This document shows positions 50,421 to 59,633 of a stretch of 64,000 nt of DNA, one piece after another. The notes under the pieces are model-generated. The model was not told where the DNA came from and did not search any database. It saw only the letters and a program-made list of their open reading frames with translations. The stretch is from JASHPR01 sp963778075 (GTDB taxonomy: Bacteria > Actinomycetota > Actinomycetes > Streptosporangiales > Streptosporangiaceae): assembly GCA_963778075.1 (NCBI GenBank), contig CAVZTJ010000001.1, positions 558,001 to 622,000 on the forward strand, given 5' to 3'. Position 1 is the stretch's first letter, and each line of letters starts with the position of its first letter. Made by a program: the position numbers and the translations under genes.

Positions 50421-52318
50421 TAAGGCGCTGGCTCAGCCTGATCGCGGTCCGCACGGCCTTCCGCGCCATCGGCCGTGTGCTCCGGATCGCCATCATCGCG
50501 GCGCTGATCATCGCCGCCGCCCCGGCGTCGCTGGTCGCCGCCACCGGCGCAGCGCTCGCCTGGCTGCGCGGCTGGCCGCCTGCCCGGCTCTACCGGGCCG
50601 CGCTGTGGTGCCTGCCGATGGTCGCCGTCTGGCTCGCGGCCACGGCCATTGCCACCCGCTCCGCCTCCGGGGTGCCTGCCGCGCTGTATCACGGCTGGCT
50701 GTCTCTGTGGCACGGTGCGCACCCTGGCTCCCCGGCCGCCGTGGCGGCGATCGCGCCGGTCGCGATCCCGGTCGGCCTCGCCGCGGGCGCCCTGGTCTGG
50801 GCCCACCGGATCCGCTCCATGCGCACCGGGACCGCCGGGCTTTCCCCGGACGCGGGGGTCTCCTTTGACCGCAGGCAATGGCGCCATCAGGCCCGCAGCG
50901 CGCGGGCTAGAATCGCCGCTCCCGGCGCGATCCCGCTGACCACCCGCAACGGAAGCCTGGTGGCCGGCGCGGTGATCAGGACCGTCAATCATCCGGGCGG
51001 CCCGACAGCGAGCATCCCGTATTCGCGGATGCGCTCGCATCAGGTGGTGATCGGGACCACCGGCACCGGCAAGACGACGCTGCTGCTCCGGCTGTGGGCC
51101 GGGTTCATGGCCACCGCGCTGCGCCGGCACGCGGGCGGGCAGGGCAGGCTGCCGCTGCTCGTGGTGCTGGACTGCAAGGGCGGTGCGGACGCGCGGCGGA
51201 TCGCCGACCGGGCCCGGCGGGCGATGCGCCTGGCCGGGGCGAGGTCCACGGCCATCTGGCCGGACGAGGCCAGCCTGTCGCTGTGGGCCCTGCCGCCGGC
51301 GCAGCTCACCACCACGCTGGTCGACCTGATCGAGCACGGAACCGGCGCAGCCGCCTTTTACGCCGACGTGATGGAGGCCGTGGTCGCGCTCGCCGTAGAA
51401 GCACCGGGCGGACCGCCGGCGAGCGCGGCCGACTTCCTCGCCCGGCTCGATCCCGGCTGGCTCACGACCGCCTACTCATCCGGCGAGCACGAGGCCGAGC
51501 TGGCGCTGATCCGGTCGGCGGCCCGGCAGGCCGGCGACATCGCGCTGCGGTTCCGCACCCTGCTGCGTCGCCTGGGCGGCGGACTCGACGGGCCCGGCGG
51601 CTTCGCCGACGCCGACGCCTGGTACTGCATCCTCGAGGGCACCGCCGAGATCAGCGTGGCCGAGGCGCAGGCCCGCGCGATCGTCGACATCCTGGCCGGC
51701 TACGCGACGGCCGGCAGCCAGGACCGGGAGATCCTGCTCGCGGTCGACGAGTTCAGCGCCGTGTCCCGCAGGCTCCCGGTGTGGCAGCTCTACGAGCGGG
51801 CCCGCTCGCTCGGTCTGGCGGTTCAGGTGTCCGCCCAGTCGTGGGAAGGCCTGGCCGCCGGGGAGGACGAGCGGTACCGGATCGCCGCGACCGCCGACGG
51901 GGGGATCTGGCTGCTGCGCACGCCGCATCCCGAGCCGGTCGCCGCCCTGGCCGGCACCCGCAAGGTCACCGAGACCACGCGCCACTTCACCGGCCGGACA
52001 GCGGTATGGGAGCACCGGGGAACGTCACGGGTGGCGCTGGACCCGGTCGTCGACCCGGCCCTGATCCGCGCGCTCGACGTCGGCCAGGCGGCCTACATCT
52101 TCCGCGGCGGCGTCACCTACGTCCAGGTGAAGCGGCTGGTAACGGCGCCGGCCGCGGTCGGGCCGGCCACTGCAAGTCCCGTTCCGGCGGAACCCACCAC
52201 GGCGCTGCGGGCCGCGGCGCCGCCGGGGCCCGCAGCCACCCCCGCGCGGGCGCCACAGCGGCTGCCGGACGCCGGTTCGCTGCTCGACGAGGCATTCGGC
52301 GCGGAGCCCGCCCCATGA
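50417..52318 (+). CDS. VirD4/TraD/FtsK-like coupling ATPase
   Basis: 633 residues. Three N-terminal hydrophobic segments lie within residues 23-130 (IAIIAALIIAAAPASLVAA, LWCLPMVAVWLAATAIA, AAIAPVAIPVGLAAGALVWA). The Walker A motif GTTGTGKT is at 213-220, an LDCKGGADA block at 251, Walker B LLAVDEF at 440-446 and the VSAQSWEGL sensor of coupling proteins at 471. The C-terminus is Pro/Ala-rich. These traits fit a membrane-anchored DNA- or protein-pumping ATPase of type IV coupling type. It overlaps both neighbours as ATGA. No relaxase, mating-channel or integrase gene is in the window. Confidence 0.8.
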   Translation: MIRRWLSLIAVRTAFRAIGRVLRIAIIAALIIAAAPASLVAATGAALAWLRGWPPARLYRAALWCLPMVAVWLAATAIATRSASGVPAALYHGWLSLWHGAHPGSPAAVAAIAPVAIPVGLAAGALVWAHRIRSMRTGTAGLSPDAGVSFDRRQWRHQARSARARIAAPGAIPLTTRNGSLVAGAVIRTVNHPGGPTASIPYSRMRSHQVVIGTTGTGKTTLLLRLWAGFMATALRRHAGGQGRLPLLVVLDCKGGADARRIADRARRAMRLAGARSTAIWPDEASLSLWALPPAQLTTTLVDLIEHGTGAAAFYADVMEAVVALAVEAPGGPPASAADFLARLDPGWLTTAYSSGEHEAELALIRSAARQAGDIALRFRTLLRRLGGGLDGPGGFADADAWYCILEGTAEISVAEAQARAIVDILAGYATAGSQDREILLAVDEFSAVSRRLPVWQLYERARSLGLAVQVSAQSWEGLAAGEDERYRIAATADGGIWLLRTPHPEPVAALAGTRKVTETTRHFTGRTAVWEHRGTSRVALDPVVDPALIRALDVGQAAYIFRGGVTYVQVKRLVTAPAAVGPATASPVPAEPTTALRAAAPPGPAATPARAPQRLPDAGSLLDEAFGAEPAP

Positions 52319-52779
52319 CCCACCAGCCAGCCGCCGGCCCGTTCCGCGCACTGGGGCTGGAGCCCCGGGCCGACCTGACCGATGACGAGGTGCACGCCGC
52401 ATGGCGCAGAACCGCCAGCGCCACCCACCCGGACCGCGAGGACGGCGGCGACCCGCAGCGGTTCGCCGAGGCCGCCGCGGCTTACACGGCGCTGCGTACC
52501 AGGTTCGGGCGCGGCGAGGTCCTGGCCGACCTCGGGACCGGGCGGGCGGTGGCCGGGCCGGGCGGCTGGCGTCGCGTAACGGCCCGTCTTCTTGGGTCCC
52601 GGGTGTGGCGCGGGCGGCCGGCCCGGCTCGGGCTGCGGGTCCTGGTCGCGGCGGCGGCCTGCACGGCCGCTGTTACCGTCGCGGGCCCGCACCCGGCCGC
52701 TCCCGCCCTGGTCACCGGCGTGGCAACCTGGCTGGTGCTGACCGCCCGCCACGACCTCGCCCCGCCGGGCAGCCGCTGA
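52315..52779 (+). CDS. J-domain protein with C-terminal membrane hairpin
   Basis: 154 residues from ATG 52315, overlapping the ATPase stop. Residues 10-65 are a J domain: FRALGLEPRADLTDDEVHAA, the invariant HPD at 38-40 (ATHPDRED) and FAEAAAAYTALRTRFG. Two hydrophobic segments near 107-145 (LRVLVAAAACTAAVTVAG, ALVTGVATWLVLTA) anchor it. It should recruit DnaK (Hsp70) to the membrane, presumably beside the ATPase. The Gly/Phe and zinc parts of true DnaJ are absent. Confidence 0.8.
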   Translation: MTHQPAAGPFRALGLEPRADLTDDEVHAAWRRTASATHPDREDGGDPQRFAEAAAAYTALRTRFGRGEVLADLGTGRAVAGPGGWRRVTARLLGSRVWRGRPARLGLRVLVAAAACTAAVTVAGPHPAAPALVTGVATWLVLTARHDLAPPGSR

Positions 52780-52809
52780 CCTGCATTGACTCGACAGGCC
52801 GCGGCAGGT

Positions 52810-53892
52810 TCAGCCGGGACGGTGGCTGGCGGCTGTTCCGGCGTCGCTGAGGTGCTGGATGATCTGGCGGAATGACTCGACGAAGTCTTCTTCGCTGTAG
52901 CCGAGGCCGGTGGCTGCGCAGAAGTCGCGGACGAGGCCTTCGACGCGGGGCAGGTTGGGGCGGGGCATCGAGGGGAACAGGTGGTGCTCGATCTGGCGGT
53001 TGAGGCCGCCGAGCATGAAGGTGGTGAGCGGGCCGCCGGTGATGTTCCGGGCGGTGGTGACCTGGCGGCGGGCGAAACCGGCGGCCGCCGTGGGGTCGAT
53101 GATCGGCATGGCTTTGTGGTTGGGCGCGAAACTGATGCCCAGGTACACCGAGAACACGCCCTGCTGCACGGCGATGAAGGCCAGCGCCTTGAGCGGGGAC
53201 AAGACCCACAGCACCACCGTCAGGTACAGCGCGGCGTGCAGCACCAGCAGGGCGGCTTCGGCGGCGCAGGCGTGGTCCCGGCGCTGGCACAGCCGCTTGA
53301 TGCCCAGGACGTGCATGCCGCTGCTGCGCAGCAGCATGAGGGGGAAGAACATCGGCGCCTGCCAGCGTGTCAGCCATGATGCGAGCGGGCCGGGCCGGTT
53401 TGCTTGCGTGTCACCGGAGGCGAGCGGGGCTGCTTCGCCGATGTCGGGATCGCGGCCCATCTCGTTCGGATGCGCGTGGTGGGCGTTGTGCTTGGGAACC
53501 CACCAGCCGAAGCTCAGCCCGATCAGCGCGTTGCCGACGGCCAGGCCGAGCATGCGGTTGCGCCGGCGGGTGCGGCACACCTGGTTGTGTCCCGCGTCGT
53601 GGCCGATGAAGCCCAGCTGGGTGAACAGCACCCCCAGCAACGGGGCGACGGCCAGCGCCGTCCAGGAGTTGCCGGCCATGACGAGCAGGACCCAACCGCC
53701 GGCATAGGCGAGGACTGTCAGGGTGATCTTTGCCCGGTAGTAGCCAGGGCGGCGTTCGAGCAGGCCCATCGCCCGCACCCGCAGCGCCAGCGCACGAAAG
53801 CTCGCCGCCGAGGGATCGACGCCAGCACCAGGCCCTGGCGCAGCTGGGGCACGGCCAGGCGGCACGGCTAGAAAGCCGGATGCTGTTGTCAT
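52810..53892 (-). CDS. Acyl-lipid fatty acid desaturase (front-end type)
   Basis: 360 residues with the three histidine boxes of membrane desaturases: HDAGH (98-102), HNAHH (135-139) and QIEHH (300-304). The Q in the last box is typical of front-end delta-5/delta-6-like desaturases and related acyl-lipid enzymes, which bind two irons and use O2. Hydrophobic segments (VLAYAGGWVLLVMAGN, LLVLHAALYLTVVLWVLS) span the membrane. The cytochrome b5 domain of eukaryotic versions is lacking. The ATG at 53892 is near the AGGAGGACAG site. The double-bond position is not certain. Confidence 0.92.
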   Translation of the reverse strand: MTTASGFLAVPPGRAPAAPGPGAGVDPSAASFRALALRVRAMGLLERRPGYYRAKITLTVLAYAGGWVLLVMAGNSWTALAVAPLLGVLFTQLGFIGHDAGHNQVCRTRRRNRMLGLAVGNALIGLSFGWWVPKHNAHHAHPNEMGRDPDIGEAAPLASGDTQANRPGPLASWLTRWQAPMFFPLMLLRSSGMHVLGIKRLCQRRDHACAAEAALLVLHAALYLTVVLWVLSPLKALAFIAVQQGVFSVYLGISFAPNHKAMPIIDPTAAAGFARRQVTTARNITGGPLTTFMLGGLNRQIEHHLFPSMPRPNLPRVEGLVRDFCAATGLGYSEEDFVESFRQIIQHLSDAGTAASHRPG

Positions 53893-54146
53893 CGTCGCTC
53901 TGTCCTCCTGGGGCGTTCTTCCGAGCGCACCGCCCGGAGGCTTACGTCACCAGGGTCTGGAGCAACGGGCCGCGGTCAGGGCCTGCCTGGCACCAACCGC
54001 TCCTGCTCTCCACGGTACCTCCACCGGCCGCTCCCTGACGGACCGGCGCAAGGCGAGCTCCCCTGGCCCGGGAGGCTGCCCCCGCGATCCGGCTGATCGA
54101 CGATTGTGACGTACGGCTATACGCTGCTTACAGCAGCTGACCTCAG

Positions 54147-54851
54147 TTGGTGTCGTCCAGACCCTGCGATCCGATTGAGAAGGCCTTAGACGTGCATGCT
54201 TTGACGACCGGGCTGGTGCGCTCCGGCCGCCCTGTTCCCCGGTGGGCGGTCGTCTCGGCCGGACTGTCGCCTGTCTTGCTCACCGCGGGCTGGCTGGTCG
54301 CGGGCGCGTTCCAGCCGGCCTCCTACAGCCCCATCCGCGAGACGGTGAGCGTGCTGGCAGGTCACGCCGGAACCGACCGGTGGATCATGACCGGCGCCCT
54401 GTTCCTGGTCGGGTGCTGTAACGTCGTGGCCGCTGCCGGCCTGACCGGGGTCCGGCTGCCCGCACGCATCCTGCTGGTCGTCGCGGGCCTGTCCAGCATC
54501 GGCATCGCGGTATCCCCGGAACCCGTCGTCGGCTCGACTCCGCAGCACCTCGCGTGGACTTCACTGGGCGAGGTCACCATCGCGGTCTGGCCCGCCTTCA
54601 CCGGGCGGCGCAGATCACCGCGACCGCTGATCTTCAGCATTCGCGGCGCTGCCACCGTGACGGCCGTGTCTATCGCGCTGCTCGGCTGGCTCATCGTCGA
54701 AACCCAGGGCGGCAGCGTCCTTGGCCTGGCCGAGCGCCTGACCTCCTCGGCCCAGATCACGTGGCCGTTCATCGTCGCCCTCGCCCTGTGCCGGTGCACC
54801 CCGGCCGGCCCTGCCCGGCGCGCAACCGCTGCCCGCCACGGCCGGCGCTGA
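54147..54851 (+). CDS. DUF998 family integral membrane protein
   Basis: Up to 234 residues if the TTG at 54147 is used; GTG 54150 or 54192 are alternatives. Six hydrophobic segments fit the DUF998 family: LSPVLLTAGWLVAGAFQP with SYSPIRETVSVLAGHAGTDR, IMTGALFLVGCCNVVAAAGL, ARILLVVAGLSSIGIAVSPE and others, ending in a basic tail. The SPIRETVS-LAG...DRW segment is the family signature. No biochemical function is known. It converges with the S9 peptidase gene with no gap. Confidence 0.8.
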   Translation: MVSSRPCDPIEKALDVHALTTGLVRSGRPVPRWAVVSAGLSPVLLTAGWLVAGAFQPASYSPIRETVSVLAGHAGTDRWIMTGALFLVGCCNVVAAAGLTGVRLPARILLVVAGLSSIGIAVSPEPVVGSTPQHLAWTSLGEVTIAVWPAFTGRRRSPRPLIFSIRGAATVTAVSIALLGWLIVETQGGSVLGLAERLTSSAQITWPFIVALALCRCTPAGPARRATAARHGRR

Positions 54852-56865
54852 TCAGGCCGGCATGTACCTCTCGAACCAGGTCACAACCCGGGTCAGGTAG
54901 TCAGTGATGGCCGGGAACTGGCGGACGCCGTGTCCTTCGCCGGGGTAGATCACCAGTTCCGAGTCGACGCCGTGACCGATCAGCGCCTGGTAGAACTCCC
55001 GGGCCTGGCCGGCCGGGGTGCACCGGTCCTTTGCGCCCGCCGTGAGCAGGGTCGGCGTCGCGGCCTTGCTCGCGTGCATCACCGGGCTGCGGGTGTACAC
55101 CTGGTTGCCGGCTTCCTCGGGATCGGCGTTGTCCAGGAACCACAGCCCCCAGCGGGGGATGTTGGTCGTGTACGTGAAGCTGTACCACTCGGTCACCGGC
55201 GAGCCCGGCCACGGCGGCTTTGAACCTCTGGTCCTGGGTGACCAGCCAGGCCGACATGAACCCGCCGTAGCTGACGCCCATCGTGCCGATCCGCGCCGGA
55301 TCGGCAATCCCGCGCTCGATCATGGCGTCGATCCCGGACAGGTAGTCGTGGGTGTCCGCGCCGCCCATGTCCCCGACGACCGCGGCGGCGAAGTCCTGGC
55401 CGCGCCCGGAGCTACCGCGCGGGTTCGGGAGCAGGACCGCATATCCGCGGGAGACCAGCAACGGCACCGCGTAGTCGCCCATCATCCAGCTGCGCTGATA
55501 GGCGTCGATCGGCCCGCCGTGGACGTGCAGCACCAGCGGGAACGGCCCGTCCCCGGGGGGCGTGCACAGGACTCCCTCGATCTCTGTTCCGTCGGGCGCG
55601 CTCCAGGCGACGTCCGCCGCCGAGCCCGCGACCGACCGGATGTACTCGGTCCCGGCATGGGCCAGGGAGGCCAGCACCTGGTCGGCGCCGCTGCCGACGA
55701 TCACGATCTGCTGCGGAACCTCGTAGTCGTCCCGGATCACAACGACCCGGCCGTCGGAGGTGAAGGCGCCGCCCGGGTAGAACCAGCTGGCCCAGGACTG
55801 CGGGGAAGCGACCAGATCCTTGGCAATGATCGTCTCCGGCAGGGGTCCCTGCCCGGCGTCGGCGATCCCGGCCACGCTGTCCAGATGACGCTGGCCGAAG
55901 TAGCCGATCCGCGTGCCGTCGACCCACTGGACCGCGGTGACATCCGTCCCGGCGGTGTCTACGGCGCATCTGGTGCCGGCTGCCAGGTCCAGCAGGATCA
56001 GGTCACCGGCCACGATCCACCGGTCGCTGCACGCGGCCTCCACCACGGCGGCCCGCTCGCCGTCGGGCGTCCCGGCAGGCAGCCCGAGCTGGATCTCGCT
56101 GCGGAGCAGTTCGGTCGCCTCGCCCGTTGAGACGTCGAGCCTGCTGAGCACCGCCGAGTACCAGTCGTCCTCGCCGGGCTGCTCGCTGGTGATAGCCAGT
56201 ACGTGCCCGGGGCCGGACCAGGCCGCCTCCCATACGTTCAGGCCGTCGGGTGAGACCCTGGCGAGCTCGCCGGAGGCCGGGGTGTAGAGCCACAGGCTGC
56301 GCCAGGCATCCTCTGGCGTCCCGGTCTCGACCTCCGGGTACCAGGCCGGCAGGCCGGATCCGCCCGAGCCGGCCGTTCCCGATCCCTGCGCGTCGGCCAT
56401 CTCCGCTCCGAGCCCGGCGACCCCGAGCAGGATCCGGCTGCCATCCGGCGACCAGGCGAGATACTCGACAGTGCCGGGAACAACCGGGGCTGGCCGGGCC
56501 TCGCCGAGCTGCCCTTCGTCCAGCAGGTAGAGCTGGAACACCTCGGCCTTGGCCCGGTCGGACAGGAAGGCCAGGCACGACCCGTCCGGAGCAAGCCGGC
56601 CGGCCTTGGCTGACCCGCCGCCGGAGGTCAGCGCGCGCAGCTCGCCGTCCCGCACTTCGTACAGCGCGGTGCGCGGCAGCCCTTCCAGTTCGTCATAGAC
56701 CGACCCGGTCACCACGACGCGGCTGGCGTCAGGTGCCGTGGCAAGGTCGGTGACACGATGCGGCCTGCCGAAGGCCGGCTCGTGCAGCTGCCGCAGATAC
56801 TCGCCGACCGCCGCATACTCAGCTGATTCCCGCAGGTCTTTACGCATAGTCCGGGATGATCTCAT
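54852..56865 (-). pseudogene. S9 prolyl oligopeptidase family protein with one frameshift
   Basis: From ATG 56865 a seven-bladed propeller region (SRVVVTGSVYDELEGLP, VEYLAWSPDGSRILLGV and others) is followed by the hydrolase domain: FPLVLHVHGGPIDAY, LLPNPRGSSGRGQDFA and the nucleophile in MGVSYGGFMSAW. At about 55200 one extra G in a GGG run shifts the frame after RFKAAVAG. The rest continues in the other frame: SPVTEWYSFTYTTNIPRWGL, then the catalytic Asp (AGAKDRCTP) and His (PGEGHGVRQF). All three catalytic residues survive in pieces. A homopolymer sequencing error would restore a full-length enzyme. Confidence 0.8.
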
Positions 56866-57307
56866 GTGTTACGGGGGTGCCGCCATCAGCCATGGATCCC
56901 GGGCGACGCCGGTCCCGAGGAGGCCGTCAGCCACACCTGTTCCGTTTTCTTGCGGGCATTTCCTGTCGTGAGGCATCACCTCGCCTCACGCCAAATCGGC
57001 GGGCATCCCTCCTTCCGCGACTCGGAACCACCGTCGGACACGGTGCGCGACCGTCCACGTCCAGTGTCCACGGCGCGAACGCCGCCCCAACGCGTACAGA
57101 CGCGCGCCAGGCGTGGACGCGGACGATCACCACGCGTGGCGAAACCGGCACCACACGCCCGGGCCCGCAGGGCGCCGCAGAGCATCTCACAGCGCCCGAC
57201 CCTCTGAGAGGGGACAGGTCGGGCACCACTCGGCCGTCTACGGCGAACCTGGCGCGATTCAGGGCGAACTGGCCCAGCTCCGCCACATGGCGGAGCCTAG
57301 TGCCGCG
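56866..57307. other. Intergenic region before the IS630 copy
   Basis: These 442 bp hold no credible gene. The left side must contain the S9 peptidase promoter. A hairpin at 57194-57224 (arms GCCCGACC and GGTCGGGC around a nested CCCTC/GAGGG) lies near the insertion sequence. I could not find the terminal inverted repeat of the insertion sequence with confidence. Confidence 0.5.
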
Positions 57308-58465
57308 TCAGGCTATGTTTGCCCGGGTGATGAGCTGGCGTAGCCGTTCGTCGTAGGCGTGGTTGTTGCGCCAGATGATGTACCGGCGGATCATGCTGGC
57401 TTGCTGTTTGTGGCTGGGGTGGTCGGTGCCGTCGAGCGCGAAGTACCGCAGCGCCGTGAACTGGGCCTCGACGCGGTTTAACCAGGACGAGTTTGTTGGC
57501 GTATAGGCGATCTCGACGTTGCTGGCCGTCGCCCACGCCCCGACCCGGCCATCTTTGGCCGTGGTCAGGTGCGGGCTGAAGTTGTCGCAGACGATCGCGA
57601 TCCTGGTCTCGGGCGGGTAGAGGGAGCGCAGGTAGCGGCAGAACTCCAGGAACCGGCCCCGGGTTTTGCGCGGCTTGATGTGACCGAACAGCTTGTCCTC
57701 ACCCAGCTCGTAGGCCGCGAACAGGTGCCGCACCCCGGCGGTGCGGGTATAGGTAGCGCGCATCCGCGGCCGCGGCGCCCGGCCCGGTTCTTTGCCGGCG
57801 CCGCTGACCGCGGCCCACTGCCGCCCAGGCCACGGCTGCAGGTTCAGCGGACCGAACTCATCCACGCAGAAGATGACCTCCGGTTCGCCGTCATCGGGGA
57901 TCACCTCCCGGTCGGCGATCGCGTACAGGTGCTCGACCCGGGCCTTCTTCGCCGCGTAGTCCGGGTCCCGTGAGGTCTTCCAGGTTTTCAGGCGTTGAAA
58001 ACTGACGCCCTCCTCGCGGAGCAGCACCCGCAGGCCCTCGTGGCTGATGTCGTCGACCACCCCCTCAGCGACCAGGAACTCGGCCAGCTTCGACAAGCTC
58101 CAGGCCGAAAACGGCAGGTCGTGCTCGGCCGGGCGGGACTTGGCGACCTTCTTGATCTCCCGCCGCTGCGCCAGTGTGAACTTTGGCGGCCGGCCACCTT
58201 TGTACCTCGGATACAGCGAGGTGAACCCGTCGGCGTTGAAGTTGCGGATCACATCGCGAACCCGGTCCTCGCTGGTGGACGCCACCTTCGCGATCGCGGC
58301 GGCGTCCATGCCCTGCGCGGACAGCAGCACCATCTGCGCCCGCCGCCAGGTCACCACCGACCCGCTGCCCCGCCGGACGGTCCGCACCAGCCGCCGGCCC
58401 TCATCATCATCAATCTCGCGCACCCGCAGGCGTTCGGTCACCGGCCCAGTCTCGACGATCAGCAC
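57308..58465 (-). mobile_element. IS630-family transposase
   Basis: 385 residues from GTG 58465, apparently intact. The N-terminus holds two helix-turn-helix parts (GMDAAAIAKVASTSEDRVRD and WSLSKLAEFLVAEGVVDD, with RPPKFTLAQRREI between). The DDE catalytic core is visible: IFCVDEFGPLNLQP, then IAIVCDNFSPHLT and NSSWLNRVEAQFTALRYFAL. IS630 elements insert at TA; a TA flanks the left side near 57299, but the ends cannot be fixed. As the coding part is undamaged, it is likely a more recent arrival than the decayed IS5 pieces. Confidence 0.88.
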
Positions 58466-58527
58466 TCGCAGCAGAAGTGCCTCGTTGACCCATCACCCCG
58501 GGTCAGGCAGCAGGTAGCGTCGCTGAG

Positions 58528-59028
58528 ATGGCTGGCGTTCCTGTGTTGCCGAGCTGGCGGGATGTGGAACTGGGCGCGCCCGAGCTTGCGCGGCTCGGCA
58601 TGGCCCGGCTGAACTCGGCACACGTAGCGCTGCTGGGCACGCTGCGCCGCGACGGATCCCCCCGCATCAGCCCCATCGAGCCCTGCATCGCCGAGGGCCA
58701 GCTGCTCATCGGGGCCATGGCCTGGTCAGCGAAGGCCAGTGACCTGCGGCGAGATCCGCGGTATGCGCTGCACAGCGTGGTGACCGGCCCCGACACCGGA
58801 GAGGGAGAGCTCAAGCTCTACGGGCCAGCGGTGGAGACCGGCCAGGACCTGCGCACAGCGGCAGCCGGCGCGTGGTGGCAGGTCTCGGCACCGGAAAAGG
58901 CCCTCGTGTTCACCCTGCACATTGGGCAGGCAGTGTTCATCGGCTGGGACATAAAGCGTGCACTGATGACGGTCCACCGGTGGTCCCCAGCAAGCGGTTA
59001 CACCGTGACCAGCCGCCCCTACCCATAG
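58528..59028 (+). CDS. Pyridoxamine 5'-phosphate oxidase family protein
   Basis: 166 residues from ATG 58528. Split-barrel features are MARLNSAHVALLGTLRRDGS then PRISPIEPCIAEGQLLIGAM and LRRDPRYALHSVVTGPD. The C-terminal part (EKALVFTLHIGQAVFIGWDI) suits the subgroup that binds FMN or F420. There is no operon partner. It follows the IS630 copy by about 60 bp and may have lost its original upstream region. Confidence 0.85.
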   Translation: MAGVPVLPSWRDVELGAPELARLGMARLNSAHVALLGTLRRDGSPRISPIEPCIAEGQLLIGAMAWSAKASDLRRDPRYALHSVVTGPDTGEGELKLYGPAVETGQDLRTAAAGAWWQVSAPEKALVFTLHIGQAVFIGWDIKRALMTVHRWSPASGYTVTSRPYP

Positions 59029-59331
59029 GCGAGGAACGGCAAGACCTGTACGAAGACCAGCGGCGCGGGCAACAGCCCACGGCCGCATCTCCCCGGGCAA
59101 ACAGGGCAAACGTTGGCGGTCACGGCACTAGCTCTCGCCATGGCCATAGGGATAGGGCAGGCGCGGGACGTTGACGGACGTTTTCGTCTCACACCGCCGC
59201 GTCCCATTATCAGCCATCAGCGCGGTATCCCAAAGTGGCGTCGGCACGGTTGGCTGAAAAGGCCGCCGACAGCCTTGCCCGCCCATTACCGGCGTCGGAT
59301 TCAGTCAAGGGCGGACGGAAGGTTGAACTAT
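59029..59331. other. Intergenic region upstream of the oxygenase cluster
   Basis: About 300 bp without a supportable gene, less GC-rich than the flanking genes towards its right end. It is the probable site of the promoter for the genes at 59332-61153. An open frame runs in from 59113, but the part before 59332 has no coding character. Confidence 0.5.
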
Positions 59332-59619
59332 ATGAGCGCGAACGCGCCTTCTGCGCCGATTACTGTATCGGCTCATCACTCCGATGCGCGCGAGATGGCA
59401 GCCCGGATTGAGGATAGATATCCGGGGTGGCTGGTGTTGTGGAGCTTGTACTACCGGGAGTTCTACGCGTTTCCACGTTTCACCGTGCCGAAGGAGACGA
59501 TCTTGCATTACCCCGATCCGGCCCAACTTGTGGCGGAAATGTTCTCGGTGCAGAAAGCAGCGGCGCAGGCTTCGCGCGTAGCCGCCGGTTCGGCGGGCGG
59601 TGGAATGTGGCGCGCATAA
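59332..59619 (+). CDS. Small hypothetical protein, first of an oxygenase cluster
   Basis: 95 residues from ATG 59332. The central part MAARIEDRYPGWLVLWSLYY then REFYAFPRFTVPKETILHYP with a final QLVAEMFSVQKA resembles short actinobacterial proteins encoded beside helix-turn-helix/TPR regulators. An Ala/Gly-rich tail ends it. No cysteine or membrane segment is present. It stands 14 bp before the oxygenase gene. I cannot assign a function; a role as a peptide substrate or a regulator partner are both open. Confidence 0.55.
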   Translation: MSANAPSAPITVSAHHSDAREMAARIEDRYPGWLVLWSLYYREFYAFPRFTVPKETILHYPDPAQLVAEMFSVQKAAAQASRVAAGSAGGGMWRA

Positions 59620-59633
59620 GCGGAGGGTTTGGT

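Noticed and set aside
57290..58500. Terminal inverted repeats of the IS630 copy
   Set aside because: I found only a similar AGTGCC word at both ends in the same orientation, not an inverted pair, so element ends are not reported.
59113..59331. Extended N-terminus for the 95-residue protein
   Set aside because: The extra 73 residues have no coding character and ATG 59332 is the first sensible start.
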